Shown here: positions 46,624-58,416 of the stretch, one piece after another | Position numbering within the stretch: the first letter of the stretch is position 1 | Layout: every line of letters begins with the position of its first letter | Assembly (NCBI RefSeq): GCF_000236165.1 | Contig: NZ_CM001373.1 | Coordinates: 1,196,859-1,260,858, forward strand | Source of the DNA: Fluoribacter dumoffii NY 23 | GTDB taxonomy: Bacteria > Pseudomonadota > Gammaproteobacteria > Legionellales > Legionellaceae | DNA: 64,000 nucleotides | Direction: 5' to 3' | The notes under the pieces: model-generated | The model's input: only the letters and a program-made list of their open reading frames with translations | Database searches by the model: none | Told to the model about the DNA's origin: nothing | Translations under genes and position numbers: made by a program

Positions 46624-46686
46624 TCCCAAGTATTAACCGAAAAGCACATGACAGAACTGCAATCTTTATTGTTGTCCCAGAGAACA

Positions 46687-46914
46687 TCATAATACATCAG
46701 CTACCCCAATATACATATCGGTATTATCATTCAGGTTATCATCATATAATATACTTTCTGGTTTCACATTATTCCTATATCCAGTATTGGGGTTATATCC
46801 GGTATGTGCAGAAAGCACTCCGTAATTGCCTCCCTCTCCAGGCCCCTTAAAAACAAAAAGAGACAAAAATATCAAACATAAAATAAAAATAATACCTGTG
46901 GCGTTTACTTTCAT
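46687..46914 (-). CDS. Small membrane-anchored or secreted protein
   Basis: A 75-residue protein with an N-terminal hydrophobic helix (TGIIFILCLIFLSLFVF) that is either a signal peptide or membrane anchor, then a polar tail rich in Asn, Gly and Tyr (YGVLSAHTGYNPNTGYRNN). AAGGA lies 7 bases before the ATG, which supports translation. No family is recognised. It lies 58 bases upstream of the FAD oxidoreductase gene and could be co-transcribed with it. Confidence 0.6.
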   Translation of the reverse strand: MKVNATGIIFILCLIFLSLFVFKGPGEGGNYGVLSAHTGYNPNTGYRNNVKPESILYDDNLNDNTDMYIGVADVL

Positions 46915-47511
46915 TCTATTTCCTTAACGATGAACGGCCGAGTTCAATAAAGTATAGTACCCAGAGGGAATTTATAAAATTAAGTGGCTAGTGCCGTTTC
47001 ATCTCCCCCTACGAACCGTGTCGGGTCCTCCCAAGTACATAGTCAAATTAGAAATTGAAGTATTTTATTCATTGACTAATCAGAACGGCTCTTATAGCAA
47101 GAAAAAATGAGTTTACAACGTTTTGATTCATGTTCAATGGCTGTTGAGGAATTTGGATGTATCCGCAACTCCGGGAAAGCTTCATATGAATAAGCAGAAA
47201 TTTTCAGGGGGTTTCCAATCATAATAGAAGTATCAACCGGCTAAAATATATATCTATTTAATTGAATATAAATTGGGATTTGCAAAGCTAGAAAAATAAT
47301 TCATGAATAGTATTGTCTACTATATACTCTTGGCAATTATTCTGATTTATCGATCAATGTTGATAAAATTATTGTTACATTATTCGTTAAGCATTGGGCT
47401 GGCAATCTGTTTTACTGGAAAAGCAACTTCTACAAACGATGCAAGTACCGTCCATGGTGCTTATTTATTCGGAGAGCTCGCCACTCATGAAACACTAACC
47501 AAGAACCACTT
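46915..47511. other. Long intergenic stretch, possible group II intron scrap
   Basis: Almost 600 bases without a convincing gene. On the minus strand, 46990-47035 reads ACACGGTTCGTAGGGGGAG-like sequence, reminiscent of the conserved segment near the 3' part of bacterial group II introns. No reverse transcriptase frame is present, so at most a remnant remains. A short plus-strand frame from 47303 with a hydrophobic start runs into the neighbouring gene and was not accepted. Confidence 0.3.
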
Positions 47512-48162
47512 TTACATACAACTCAACCAAGAGGCATCTTCTTCAACTTCAGGAGCGAATCGTAAATCCTCGGGATAATAATTGCTTAAGTAGGTTACGC
47601 CGTCTTCAATTTCTCTAAGTTGCTTATCACCTAAAAAGCGAGCATCCACATAAATACTATAAGCTGCAATTGTCGCTATCAGTGCCGACAAAATGGTCAT
47701 TCCTACTGCTAAAAGAGCCATACCCAATGGACCTGTAAATACAGCTGCCCCAAATAAAGCAACGCCTAAAACTCCCGTTGTAGCAACAATTGAATTCGTG
47801 AAGATGTTACAACCCGAGAAAAACTTATCGACTTTTTTAGATTCCCCTACCTCGTCTTTTAAAAGTAAAAATCGATTGTTTAATTCATTTCTGTATAAGG
47901 CAGGGTTAAAGCTCTTTTCGGAAATCGCTTTTTCCATTACAAATGAAAGATATTGATAAAATGAATCAATTTGACTTGGTTGCATAAGCCCTTTTAATTC
48001 ACTTAGGCTTGAGGTGATTTTTGAAGCATGACTCTTTAATCTCAATAAAGCTTTAAACTTATCTCTATCCCACCCCAACGTGTCACTCGATGAAAGCTTT
48101 TTACTAATGTTTTTTTCATAAGGAGCAGTAAAAAAACTTGGAAAATATAATTTGGTAAACAT
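47512..48162 (-). CDS. Unrecognised protein with a C-terminal membrane hairpin
   Basis: A 216-residue protein. The first 120 residues are charged and helical; residues about 128-178 are two closely spaced hydrophobic segments (IVATTGVLGVALFGAAVFTG, then MALLAVGMTILSALIATIAA) that could form a hairpin in a membrane. This shape, a soluble helical part plus a C-terminal hydrophobic hairpin and no signal peptide, is common among Legionella effectors that insert into host membranes, but I recognise no named family. It has no close partner gene. Confidence 0.72.
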   Translation of the reverse strand: MFTKLYFPSFFTAPYEKNISKKLSSSDTLGWDRDKFKALLRLKSHASKITSSLSELKGLMQPSQIDSFYQYLSFVMEKAISEKSFNPALYRNELNNRFLLLKDEVGESKKVDKFFSGCNIFTNSIVATTGVLGVALFGAAVFTGPLGMALLAVGMTILSALIATIAAYSIYVDARFLGDKQLREIEDGVTYLSNYYPEDLRFAPEVEEDASWLSCM

Positions 48163-48584
48163 AGTTGCTCGACATGCTGATTATTTTGTCAGGATTATAA
48201 ATTTTTGATATTTTTTTGCAAGTAGTCGGTCTAAGGATTCGGAACTTGCGCTGTGACTTAAAAAACCTTCGGATATTAGATAAAATGAACAAATATTTTA
48301 ACTCAAGCAAATTTATTCAGTAGGCTAAACAACAGAGCTTCTTTCAGCCAGGCAAACTAGACAAAAATTCACACTGCTTTGGCTTTGAGATAACAAGTGC
48401 TGAAGGATACACCTGTTAGATCGCACCAGAATTTATCACCTGCTGTAGACCATATTTATTAAGCAAGCATGGCGACGATGAAAACTCATCCAATGATTTG
48501 ATTAATGCATGCAAACTCCAATTACTCTCAATTGGGTGCTGGGCATTACATCCCAGCCAATTGGGTCAGCTCCATACCTCATTA
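48163..48584. other. Intergenic stretch with imperfect hairpin
   Basis: About 420 bases without a gene. At 48529-48563 an imperfect inverted repeat (CAATTGG..GCTGGG pairing with CCCAGCCAATTG, with a two-base bulge) lies just after the stop of the ankyrin gene and may be its terminator. Confidence 0.4.
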
Positions 48585-49745
48585 TTAAGAGTATCGAATT
48601 GAGGTGAACGAGCTCATACCAAATACACTACGTGCCAATTCCTCATCGGTCATACTTAAATCTTCGCTTGGATTATCAACTTTTGCTTCAGATAGTTCCA
48701 GTGACCGGGTAGATGTGGTGTTGCTTATATCTTGATCAACTTTGGCGACTTGTGATTCAAATAATGCGAGCATTTTTCTGGAATTCACATCATATGGGTT
48801 ATTATCGTTTTTAACTTCATAATCAAATGCTTTATGATTGGGATTAAGTTCAATAATTTTTTTGACTATAGCTATGGAATAATGCTCAGGATCAGCCCCA
48901 TGCTTAATTAGTGAACCAATTAGTCTGGAGTCACCACCACGCAATAATAAATAAGCTACAGGATTAAGCGCGCAATAAATCGGTATACCAGAATAGGTTT
49001 TCACATAACAGGTACTATTGAAATCAAGACGATACTTTTTTAGTAGTGTTAGGATACCTAGTGTATTTGGGTGTGCATAACTTTGGTGTAGGGCTGCAAA
49101 TATAGGTGACCAACCTTTCAATGACGTAATGAATAATCCTAAGCCCCTTGAGCGATTCAACGTTTGCTTTATTGTATCCGTATTTCCTGAAAGCAGTAAT
49201 TTTTGAAGCCTGCCATAATCTCTGGAACAACGTATATGGTCTTTTATGAGTTTTGCTGCTGCATTAAACTGTTGAGATTGTGCAAAACAAAGAGGTGTTC
49301 TATTTTGAAAGCAAGTATTTTGAGTAGTAGCCCCATTCTTAAGAAGACATTCAAGGACAGACACCGCTTCCCTAGAGTTACGGTTAGAATTTGACAGTTG
49401 ATTATTTATTGCGCGATGCAATGGTAGTTTTTTCATATTATGATCCGGTTTATCCGGATTTGCACCCATATCAATCAGTCTTTGGATTAGGCCTATATCT
49501 TTGCCATACTCGCAAGCCAAACCAAGAATGGTATACCCATTGTGATCAAAAGCGTTAGCAGCCATATGGACTAATTTAGGAGAAAATTTTTCTGGCTGAA
49601 ATGACATAAGCAGCTCTGGCCAATTGGCTTTATCCTTGTGAGGGAAAAAATACATAATTTCAGTTAATTGTTCGAGCTGTTCCTTTGAAAGCTGCTCGTG
49701 AGTGTCGATGTAATTTTTTGAATTATTGAAATAATAACGCTTCAT
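48585..49745 (-). CDS. Ankyrin-repeat protein, candidate effector
   Basis: A 386-residue protein. Residues about 67-165 hold three ankyrin repeats: DHNGYTILGLACEYGKDIGL, then KKLPLHRAINNQLSN with an enlarged loop, then NRTPLCFAQSQQFNAAAKLI; a further degenerate repeat begins near 213 (WSPIFAALHQS). It has no enzyme motif, signal peptide or membrane segment. The last 50 residues are acidic and serine-rich (SEAKVDNPSEDLSMTDEE), like the glutamate-rich ends of many Dot/Icm substrates. A good -10 (TATAAT) lies about 50 bases before the ATG. It stands alone. Effector status is inferred from eukaryotic-like repeats and tail composition. Confidence 0.8.
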   Translation of the reverse strand: MKRYYFNNSKNYIDTHEQLSKEQLEQLTEIMYFFPHKDKANWPELLMSFQPEKFSPKLVHMAANAFDHNGYTILGLACEYGKDIGLIQRLIDMGANPDKPDHNMKKLPLHRAINNQLSNSNRNSREAVSVLECLLKNGATTQNTCFQNRTPLCFAQSQQFNAAAKLIKDHIRCSRDYGRLQKLLLSGNTDTIKQTLNRSRGLGLFITSLKGWSPIFAALHQSYAHPNTLGILTLLKKYRLDFNSTCYVKTYSGIPIYCALNPVAYLLLRGGDSRLIGSLIKHGADPEHYSIAIVKKIIELNPNHKAFDYEVKNDNNPYDVNSRKMLALFESQVAKVDQDISNTTSTRSLELSEAKVDNPSEDLSMTDEELARSVFGMSSFTSIRYS

Positions 49746-50146
49746 GGTAAGTCCCTGTGCTCGTTTTTATAAGTTTGCGGTCATTATATACATTTGAGTT
49801 AAAAAAATAAGTGGCTTTAGTTTTTTTCAAAACCTGAGTTTAAGGAAGGTCTTATCAACTCAGAAGGAGACCTGCTGCGGACTCTAATTAAGGGAGCTAT
49901 CATTTTGCAAGCTCACTCGATTGCAGCCTAATCAACCACTACAAAAAAATTAATACGAGTGATGGTTTGTGTAGATAGTATGTAGTTCGATTTTGGATTG
50001 TTTTCCATCTAAAGAGCTTCTTCAAGCATTGTCACAATTGCGATCTTCATTCTTCCTTTCCAGCCAGCTTATTGATGGAATAAGCGTGGGGACAGATCAT
50101 AGGCATTCGCTCACTCATCATCTTAGCTCCCCCATAGTTACTGATT
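49746..50146. other. Intergenic stretch, no gene seen
   Basis: About 400 bases upstream of the ankyrin gene and downstream of katG. No protein-like frame was found. It includes the ankyrin gene promoter near 49780-49800. Confidence 0.45.
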
Positions 50147-50192
50147 TGATATGAGTACTCTTTTCTATCTATAAAAAAGAGTACTCATATCA
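50147..50192. repeat. Perfect 18-bp inverted repeat after katG
   Basis: Eighteen bases at 50147-50164 pair exactly with 50175-50192 around a 10-base loop; the arms include TATGAGTACTC and GAGTACTCATA. It begins 26 bases beyond the katG stop codon. It is probably the katG transcript end, though the T-rich part lies inside the arm and loop, not after it. Confidence 0.7.
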
Positions 50193-50217
50193 TTCACATC
50201 TTGACCAACGCTTGTGG

Positions 50218-52934
<2,717 letters not shown>

Positions 52935-53702
52935 ATGGCAGTTACTATAAAAACCCCTGATGAAATTGAAAAAATGCGTGTTGCTGGCAAGCTTGCCGCA
53001 GAAGTTTTGGAGATGATAGGACCTCATGTACAAGAAGGTATCACTACTGATGAACTCAATACCATTTGTCATGACTATATTGTGAATACCCAGAAAGCCA
53101 TTCCTGCTCCTTTAAATTACAACGGCTTCCCGAAGTCTATATGCACCTCGGTAAACCATGTGGTATGTCACGGTATCCCAGGAAAAAAAGTTTTGAAAGA
53201 CGGTGATATTATTAACATCGACATTACCGTAATCAAAAACGAATATCACGGTGATACAAGCAAAATGTTCATGATTGGCACCCCTTCAGTGAAAGCAAAA
53301 CACGTAGTCCAGGTAGCACATGAATGTTTATTTATAGGAATCGACATGGTCAAGCCTGGAGTCCATTTAGGTGATATAGGTTATGCCATCCAGCAACATG
53401 CAGAAAAAAATCGTTGCTCTGTTGTTCGCGATTATTGTGGTCATGGTATAGGACGTATTTTTCATGAAGATCCCCAGGTGCTGCATTATGGGATTCCTGG
53501 TACCGGGATGAAGCTTGAACCCGGTATGACGTTTACCATAGAGCCGATGATTAATGTGGGTAAACACCACACCCGCTTATTACCTGATCATTGGACCGTG
53601 GTAACAAAAGATCACAGCCTTTCAGCCCAATGGGAACATACCTTATTGGTTACCGATAATGGTGTAGAAATTCTGACTCTGCGCAATGAAGAACGACAAT
53701 AA
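52935..53702 (+). CDS. map: Methionine aminopeptidase, type I
   Basis: A 255-residue enzyme that removes the initiator methionine from new proteins. All five metal ligands are present: Asp96, Asp107, His170, Glu203 and Glu234, each one position below the E. coli numbers (97, 108, 171, 204, 235). The His79 equivalent sits in VVCHGIP. Length and order are those of the bacterial type Ia enzyme, with no N-terminal extension. The gene is essential in most bacteria. Its last 17 bases overlap the start of glnD; map-glnD linkage is common in gammaproteobacteria (rpsB/tsf side). Confidence 0.97.
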   Translation: MAVTIKTPDEIEKMRVAGKLAAEVLEMIGPHVQEGITTDELNTICHDYIVNTQKAIPAPLNYNGFPKSICTSVNHVVCHGIPGKKVLKDGDIINIDITVIKNEYHGDTSKMFMIGTPSVKAKHVVQVAHECLFIGIDMVKPGVHLGDIGYAIQQHAEKNRCSVVRDYCGHGIGRIFHEDPQVLHYGIPGTGMKLEPGMTFTIEPMINVGKHHTRLLPDHWTVVTKDHSLSAQWEHTLLVTDNGVEILTLRNEERQ

Positions 53703-56337
53703 ACATTCAAAATCTCATCCCTTTACACTGATGCAAAATTCAGAAAATAAAGGGATGACATTTGAATTACAACACCTTAAAAATAATCTGAAACAATTTA
53801 AAGAAAAACTGCGCGAAGAATTTAATTATAAAACCAATATCACCACAATCATCCGTAAATTAGTAACTTTTATCGATGAATTAGTCATCAGTCTCTTCAT
53901 CAAAAATCAATTGGACCATGAGGTTTTTTGTCTGCTCGCACTTGGGAGTTATGGCCGTCGGGAGCTACAGCTTTATTCCGATGTCGACATCTTGTTATTA
54001 CATACCGATAACGTTTCTAAAACACAATTGCTGTGTGCGCAAAAATTTATCCAGGATTGTTGGGATGTAGGCCTTGATTTAAGTCATCAAATTACCAGCG
54101 TTTCTTCCTGCGCAGAACTCGCAAGCCAGGATGTAACGGTTGTTTCCAGCCTTATGGATATGTTTTTACTATGCGGTCGAGGCGCATTAATGGAAGAATT
54201 GATTTATCAAATCCATCCTTTGCATATGTGGACCAGCCAGGATTATTTCTTGGCCAAGCTCCAGGAGCAAAAAAAGCGTGACGCCAAATATGGAGAAACA
54301 GCTTATAACCTTGAACCGAATGTCAAATATGGCCCTGGTGGGCTGCGTGATTTACAAATATTACTCAGCATTGGCAAGCGCCATTTCAACATAAAAAAAT
54401 TAGCTGATGGCATAGGCTATGGATTCATTACAGATAAAGAGTATGAGAAGCTTACCTACTGTCAGCATTTTCTATGGCGAGTTCGGTTTGCCTTGCATGT
54501 ATTGGCTGAAAAAGCCGAAGAACGCCTGTCTTTTGATTATCAAATAAAATTAGCCCAATTTTTTGGCTACCGGGACAAACCCCATTCATTAGCCATAGAG
54601 CAATTTATGAAGGATTATTTTAAAGTAATTAATCGAAATAGAGAGCTCAATGAGATGCTACTGCAATGGTTTGATGAAATTATCGCGCACTCGCCAAAAC
54701 AAAAATTGTTCCATTTGGACAATGAATTTCAATTGTCGAATAATTACATTGAAGTAAGAAATACCCGCATATTCATCCAGCAACCGCAAGCACTTCTCAA
54801 ATTGTTTCTCTGGATTGCCAAACGACCTGATATTGAAGGAGTCAGGGCAAATACTATCCGATTAATCAGGGAGTCACTCTATCTGATAAATAAACGTTTT
54901 AAAGCCTCATCTGAAACAACTGAATTGTTTATGAATATTCTTAAAACTGCACATGGCCCTTATAGAGCCTTGCATCGAATGAGCAGATATGGGGTATTAG
55001 CCCATTACCTGGAATGTTTCGCCATGGTCACCGGTCAAATGCAATACGATTTATTTCATGTATATACAGTTGATCAGCACACCTTATTTGTTATCCGCAA
55101 CCTGTCGCGTTTTAGAGAAAAAAAATATGCAGAGCAATTTCCTCTCTGCGTCCAAATCATGTCCACCCTAAACAAACCTGAACTGCTCTACCTAAGCGCA
55201 TTATTTCATGATATTGCCAAAGGAAGAGGTGGTGATCATTCAGAACTAGGTGCAATTGAAGCCTCATGTTTTGCACAAAACCACAAGCTTGAAAAGGAAG
55301 ATAGTGATTTACTAGTTTGGCTGGTACGCAATCATCTCATTATGTCACAAACAGCACAAAGACAGGATATTTATGATCCCAATACCATAAAGAATTTTTG
55401 CCAACTCTTACCACATCCCCGCTACCTGGATTATCTCTATTTACTGACCGTTGCAGACATTTGTGGAACAAACCCTACCCTATGGAATTCATGGAAAGAC
55501 TCGCTGCTAAAAGAGTTGTATCGCGCAGCAAAACATATGTTACACCGAGAACAAGAGTTAATGGATGAAAATGCCCTCATTAAAGCACGCAAGGAGTATG
55601 CTTTATCCATATTAAGTTCTGAAGGTTTCGCACCAAAAACGGTTGAAGATTTATGGGAACAATTCAAAGACCGCTATTTTTTACATGAATCCCCCGAAGT
55701 CATCGCACGGCATACAAAAGCAATTCTTGCTTGCACCAAATTCCCTTTAGTCATGATTATGCCCCACCACAGTCAAGGTGGAACCGAAGTTTTTATTTAT
55801 ATGCCTCATCGGGATGACCGATTTGCTATTGCCACTACTGTTTTAAGTAATCACAACGTCACCATTCAAGAAGCGATGATTCTTACCTGTGATAATCAGT
55901 ATGATTTAGACACCTATATTATTTTAGATGAGCAGAATCAGGCTTTTTTTGATAATCAGCGTTCGCATGATATTCAACAGGCTTTATGCACCCACTTAGC
56001 AAAAGCGAATCAATTACCCGTTGTTGTTCGCAAAAGACTCTCGCGTGCCTTGGCGCATTTTACCGTCAAAACTCAAATTCATTACTATGATGAGCTCTCA
56101 TATAATCAAACTCGTTTGTTTCTCGTCACTGGAGACAGGCCAGGGTTACTTGCAACAATAGGCAGAGTATTTTCTACATTAAATATTCACTTGCATAATG
56201 CAAAAATTGTAACGGCCGGAGAACGTGCAGAGGATACTTTTTATATTACCAATCAAAAAAATCAATCATTAAATAATGATGAAAAAGAAGTTTTAAAACA
56301 AAAACTCATTCAAGAACTCCTTATCACTTCAAAGTAA
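53686..56337 (+). CDS. glnD: Uridylyltransferase/uridylyl-removing enzyme GlnD
   Basis: An 883-residue bifunctional sensor of glutamine that adds UMP to, or removes it from, PII (GlnB), so setting nitrogen metabolism. Domains in order: nucleotidyltransferase with GSYGRRELQLYSDVD (residues 87-101, catalytic Asp99 and Asp101), the GlnD helical linker, an HD hydrolase domain with LFHDIAKGRGGDHSELG near residue 507, and two C-terminal ACT domains starting near 690 and 800 (TRLFLVTGDRPGLLATIGRV). The start used overlaps map by 17 bases; alternative ATGs at 53731 and 53755 are possible because no clear ribosome site exists for any. Its function is expected to be standard. Confidence 0.96.
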   Translation: MKNDNKHSKSHPFTLMQNSENKGMTFELQHLKNNLKQFKEKLREEFNYKTNITTIIRKLVTFIDELVISLFIKNQLDHEVFCLLALGSYGRRELQLYSDVDILLLHTDNVSKTQLLCAQKFIQDCWDVGLDLSHQITSVSSCAELASQDVTVVSSLMDMFLLCGRGALMEELIYQIHPLHMWTSQDYFLAKLQEQKKRDAKYGETAYNLEPNVKYGPGGLRDLQILLSIGKRHFNIKKLADGIGYGFITDKEYEKLTYCQHFLWRVRFALHVLAEKAEERLSFDYQIKLAQFFGYRDKPHSLAIEQFMKDYFKVINRNRELNEMLLQWFDEIIAHSPKQKLFHLDNEFQLSNNYIEVRNTRIFIQQPQALLKLFLWIAKRPDIEGVRANTIRLIRESLYLINKRFKASSETTELFMNILKTAHGPYRALHRMSRYGVLAHYLECFAMVTGQMQYDLFHVYTVDQHTLFVIRNLSRFREKKYAEQFPLCVQIMSTLNKPELLYLSALFHDIAKGRGGDHSELGAIEASCFAQNHKLEKEDSDLLVWLVRNHLIMSQTAQRQDIYDPNTIKNFCQLLPHPRYLDYLYLLTVADICGTNPTLWNSWKDSLLKELYRAAKHMLHREQELMDENALIKARKEYALSILSSEGFAPKTVEDLWEQFKDRYFLHESPEVIARHTKAILACTKFPLVMIMPHHSQGGTEVFIYMPHRDDRFAIATTVLSNHNVTIQEAMILTCDNQYDLDTYIILDEQNQAFFDNQRSHDIQQALCTHLAKANQLPVVVRKRLSRALAHFTVKTQIHYYDELSYNQTRLFLVTGDRPGLLATIGRVFSTLNIHLHNAKIVTAGERAEDTFYITNQKNQSLNNDEKEVLKQKLIQELLITSK

Positions 56338-56554
56338 TAATACTATCGGTACACTCCGTCTATCCTTGGGGTACTTCGAATGAAAGCCATCAAGTATCTA
56401 CTTTACTGAATAATCTATAGAGAATTATCAATCTAACGCCTTCAATACATTGGAATAATGTTCTACAAACTTACATATAAAATACACCGCACCCATGCTT
56501 ATAAATTTTATCAATAGTGTAAAGAATGTGTTAAATGCAATTTAAACAATCAAA

Positions 56555-56584
56555 CTTAACATTTAGTTAAGCTTTTTCTATTAA
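56555..56584 (+). promoter_or_regulatory. Candidate PmrA box plus -10 element
   Basis: CTTAACATT at 56555-56563 and GTTAAGCTT at 56566-56574 form tandem half-sites with a two-base gap, matching the Legionella PmrA recognition element in spacing. A TATTAA -10-like element lies at 56579-56584. It starts 75 bases before the 378-residue gene and is the best of the three boxes seen. Confidence 0.55.
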
Positions 56585-56629
56585 AATTACTCCCTATGAA
56601 TTCGAAGTTGCTCTATAAATTGGTGAATT

Positions 56630-57766
56630 ATGCAGGAAAAAATCGACGGAATTAATCTTAAACAAGTGAATTATCTTATTTCACATATAGAAAAAAATTT
56701 AAAAAAAGATAATAAAACCGTTAATGAACATCTGTTTTATATCAAATCCTTATTAAAACAAAGTATCCCTTTAGATGGTGACGAAATTAATATTGCTAAA
56801 ATTTATGAGGCCATTCATTACATTGAAACGATGAGGATTAAAGTGACACATTCCATATTTTTTGAAAATGTGGTCACAATGGCAGACTTGATGCAAAAAA
56901 GAGGAGAGATCCTCCTTCCCGCATATGAAAGAAAGGAAAAACCAATCAACTTAATGCATCAAATTGACCCTGTTCCAGCAAATGCTGAAAATCAATTTGG
57001 CTCGCTCCATAACGTTTTAGTTGCATTAATTTTACCTCATTATCAATTTTTGAATGAAGAAAAGCTAAGAACAACAACCAAAAAACCTTCAATTGCCTGG
57101 AGTTATGACTATCCACTTGATGACAGCAATGAAATAATGAATCAAGCGATTGGAGAATGGCAAGCAAATTACATTAAAAGGAATTCTGATGCAACGAAAG
57201 CTTATAGAGACTTCACAAGAAATACCAGCATCAGAGGTCTCACTGCAACAACCAATAAAGAGGTAGAAGATTTATTGGATTATTTGATTGCCGGAAGCGA
57301 TTATCCCCGAACATGCGGAAATACTGTAAGAGAATGGTTACAAGCAAATGGCGGACAAGATATAAATCGTTTTTTAGATGCATTAATGCTAAGTGGCGAA
57401 TTCACCCCGCAAAAAAACGCATCTCTACTTAATACTAAAGGTATTGAGCAAGGGTGGTGCATTGAAAATGGAAAAGTTGTTTTCTTATATTCGGCAATTG
57501 TTTACTCCCTCAACATGGAGGGTGAGATAATGATCAATGATGGCAAAGGCAAATTAACTGCTACCCTGTATCCTGAGCATATAAAAGACTATGAAACGGG
57601 TAACTATAGGGTATCGCCTATCATGGAGGTTAAAGCCAAAATTGAATTGAACGTCGTTGAGAATGAAGTAATTCCATCAATTACCCAATTAAATGTCACA
57701 AGTTTTAGTCCTGATTTAGCAAAACCTGAACCAAAAGCATTGAATAATACAAACACAATGGTATAA
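56630..57766 (+). CDS. Unrecognised 378-residue protein, probable effector
   Basis: I recognise no family. The N-terminal 110 residues are charged helices (KQVNYLISHIEKNLKKDNKT, then RIKVTHSIFFENVVTMADL). The middle (about 115-290) is mixed, with SPLDD-like loops and one conserved-looking stretch GSDYPRTCGNTVREWLQ. The last 90 residues are beta-rich (IMINDGKGKLTATLYPEHI). There is no signal peptide or membrane span. A well-formed candidate PmrA box lies at -35, and the next gene, encoding an F-box protein, starts 35 bases after its stop, so the two are likely one PmrA-regulated unit. A Dot/Icm substrate acting with a host ubiquitin ligase component is plausible but untested. Confidence 0.78.
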   Translation: MQEKIDGINLKQVNYLISHIEKNLKKDNKTVNEHLFYIKSLLKQSIPLDGDEINIAKIYEAIHYIETMRIKVTHSIFFENVVTMADLMQKRGEILLPAYERKEKPINLMHQIDPVPANAENQFGSLHNVLVALILPHYQFLNEEKLRTTTKKPSIAWSYDYPLDDSNEIMNQAIGEWQANYIKRNSDATKAYRDFTRNTSIRGLTATTNKEVEDLLDYLIAGSDYPRTCGNTVREWLQANGGQDINRFLDALMLSGEFTPQKNASLLNTKGIEQGWCIENGKVVFLYSAIVYSLNMEGEIMINDGKGKLTATLYPEHIKDYETGNYRVSPIMEVKAKIELNVVENEVIPSITQLNVTSFSPDLAKPEPKALNNTNTMV

Positions 57767-57801
57767 AATTTATTTCTAAGCTTTTAAAATATGGACATTT
57801 C

Positions 57802-58335
57802 ATGAAAGATTTGCCCTGCGAATTAAACGTTCATATATTGAAATTTCTAGACATCAAATCATTAGTGCAGATAAGTTTTGTGTCACATTTTTATAAAAAC
57901 CTGTCTAATGATCGTTTAAAATGGATTAAACTTTGTCTTACTGATCCCCTATGTCAACCTTTAGTACAATCTGCAATGTTAAAAGAAGATCTTTTGAATT
58001 TCAAAATTGATGCAAAATCTTTATATCAAAGTCTCCAGGTCAATGACGTGAACAAAATTCAAGAACTCTTATTTTCCAAGGGTATAAGAGAATTTGCTTT
58101 ATATGCTCCTTTTTACGAAAGGAATGTCCCTCAATTTTTTCCTCGTGCAGGAGATGATAAGCGAAACCTGTACCTCACTGAAGAGGCAGCAAAAAAAAAC
58201 ACGCTGAATGCGTCAAAGGTTAAACACTGGCTAAAAGTAAAAATCGCCGTTGAAAAAGATAAATTTGAAGTTCTATATAATAATCAAAAATTACAATCTC
58301 AGCAGGCCGCCTCACCTATGCCAATTATTGTGTAG
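57802..58335 (+). CDS. F-box protein, candidate host ubiquitin-ligase effector
   Basis: A 177-residue protein. Residues 3-45 match the eukaryotic F-box: LPCELNVHILKFLDIKSLVQ followed by ISFVSHFYKNL and W38 of the RLKWIKLC end, with the LPxE, I-L-xx-L-D, VS and W landmarks in place. The F-box binds SKP1 and so recruits SCF ubiquitin ligases; Legionella effectors such as AnkB and LegU1 use this host pathway. The remaining 130 residues contain no recognised substrate-binding repeat. There is no signal peptide. It lies 35 bases after the 378-residue gene and likely shares its PmrA-type promoter. Bacterial F-box proteins have no known intrabacterial partner, which makes a host role likely. Confidence 0.82.
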   Translation: MKDLPCELNVHILKFLDIKSLVQISFVSHFYKNLSNDRLKWIKLCLTDPLCQPLVQSAMLKEDLLNFKIDAKSLYQSLQVNDVNKIQELLFSKGIREFALYAPFYERNVPQFFPRAGDDKRNLYLTEEAAKKNTLNASKVKHWLKVKIAVEKDKFEVLYNNQKLQSQQAASPMPIIV

Positions 58336-58416
58336 TAAATAATACTACTATACTCTTACTCGCTACTTCTTTTCTTTCCAAACCTTGTATTGCTTTGTCG
58401 ATAAGTGCACATCTAT

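Noticed and set aside
47303..47578. Plus-strand 91-codon frame with a hydrophobic N-terminus
   Set aside because: There is no ribosome site before the ATG, and its last third overlaps the 3' end of the better-supported minus-strand gene. It may be a decayed secreted-protein gene, but evidence is too thin.
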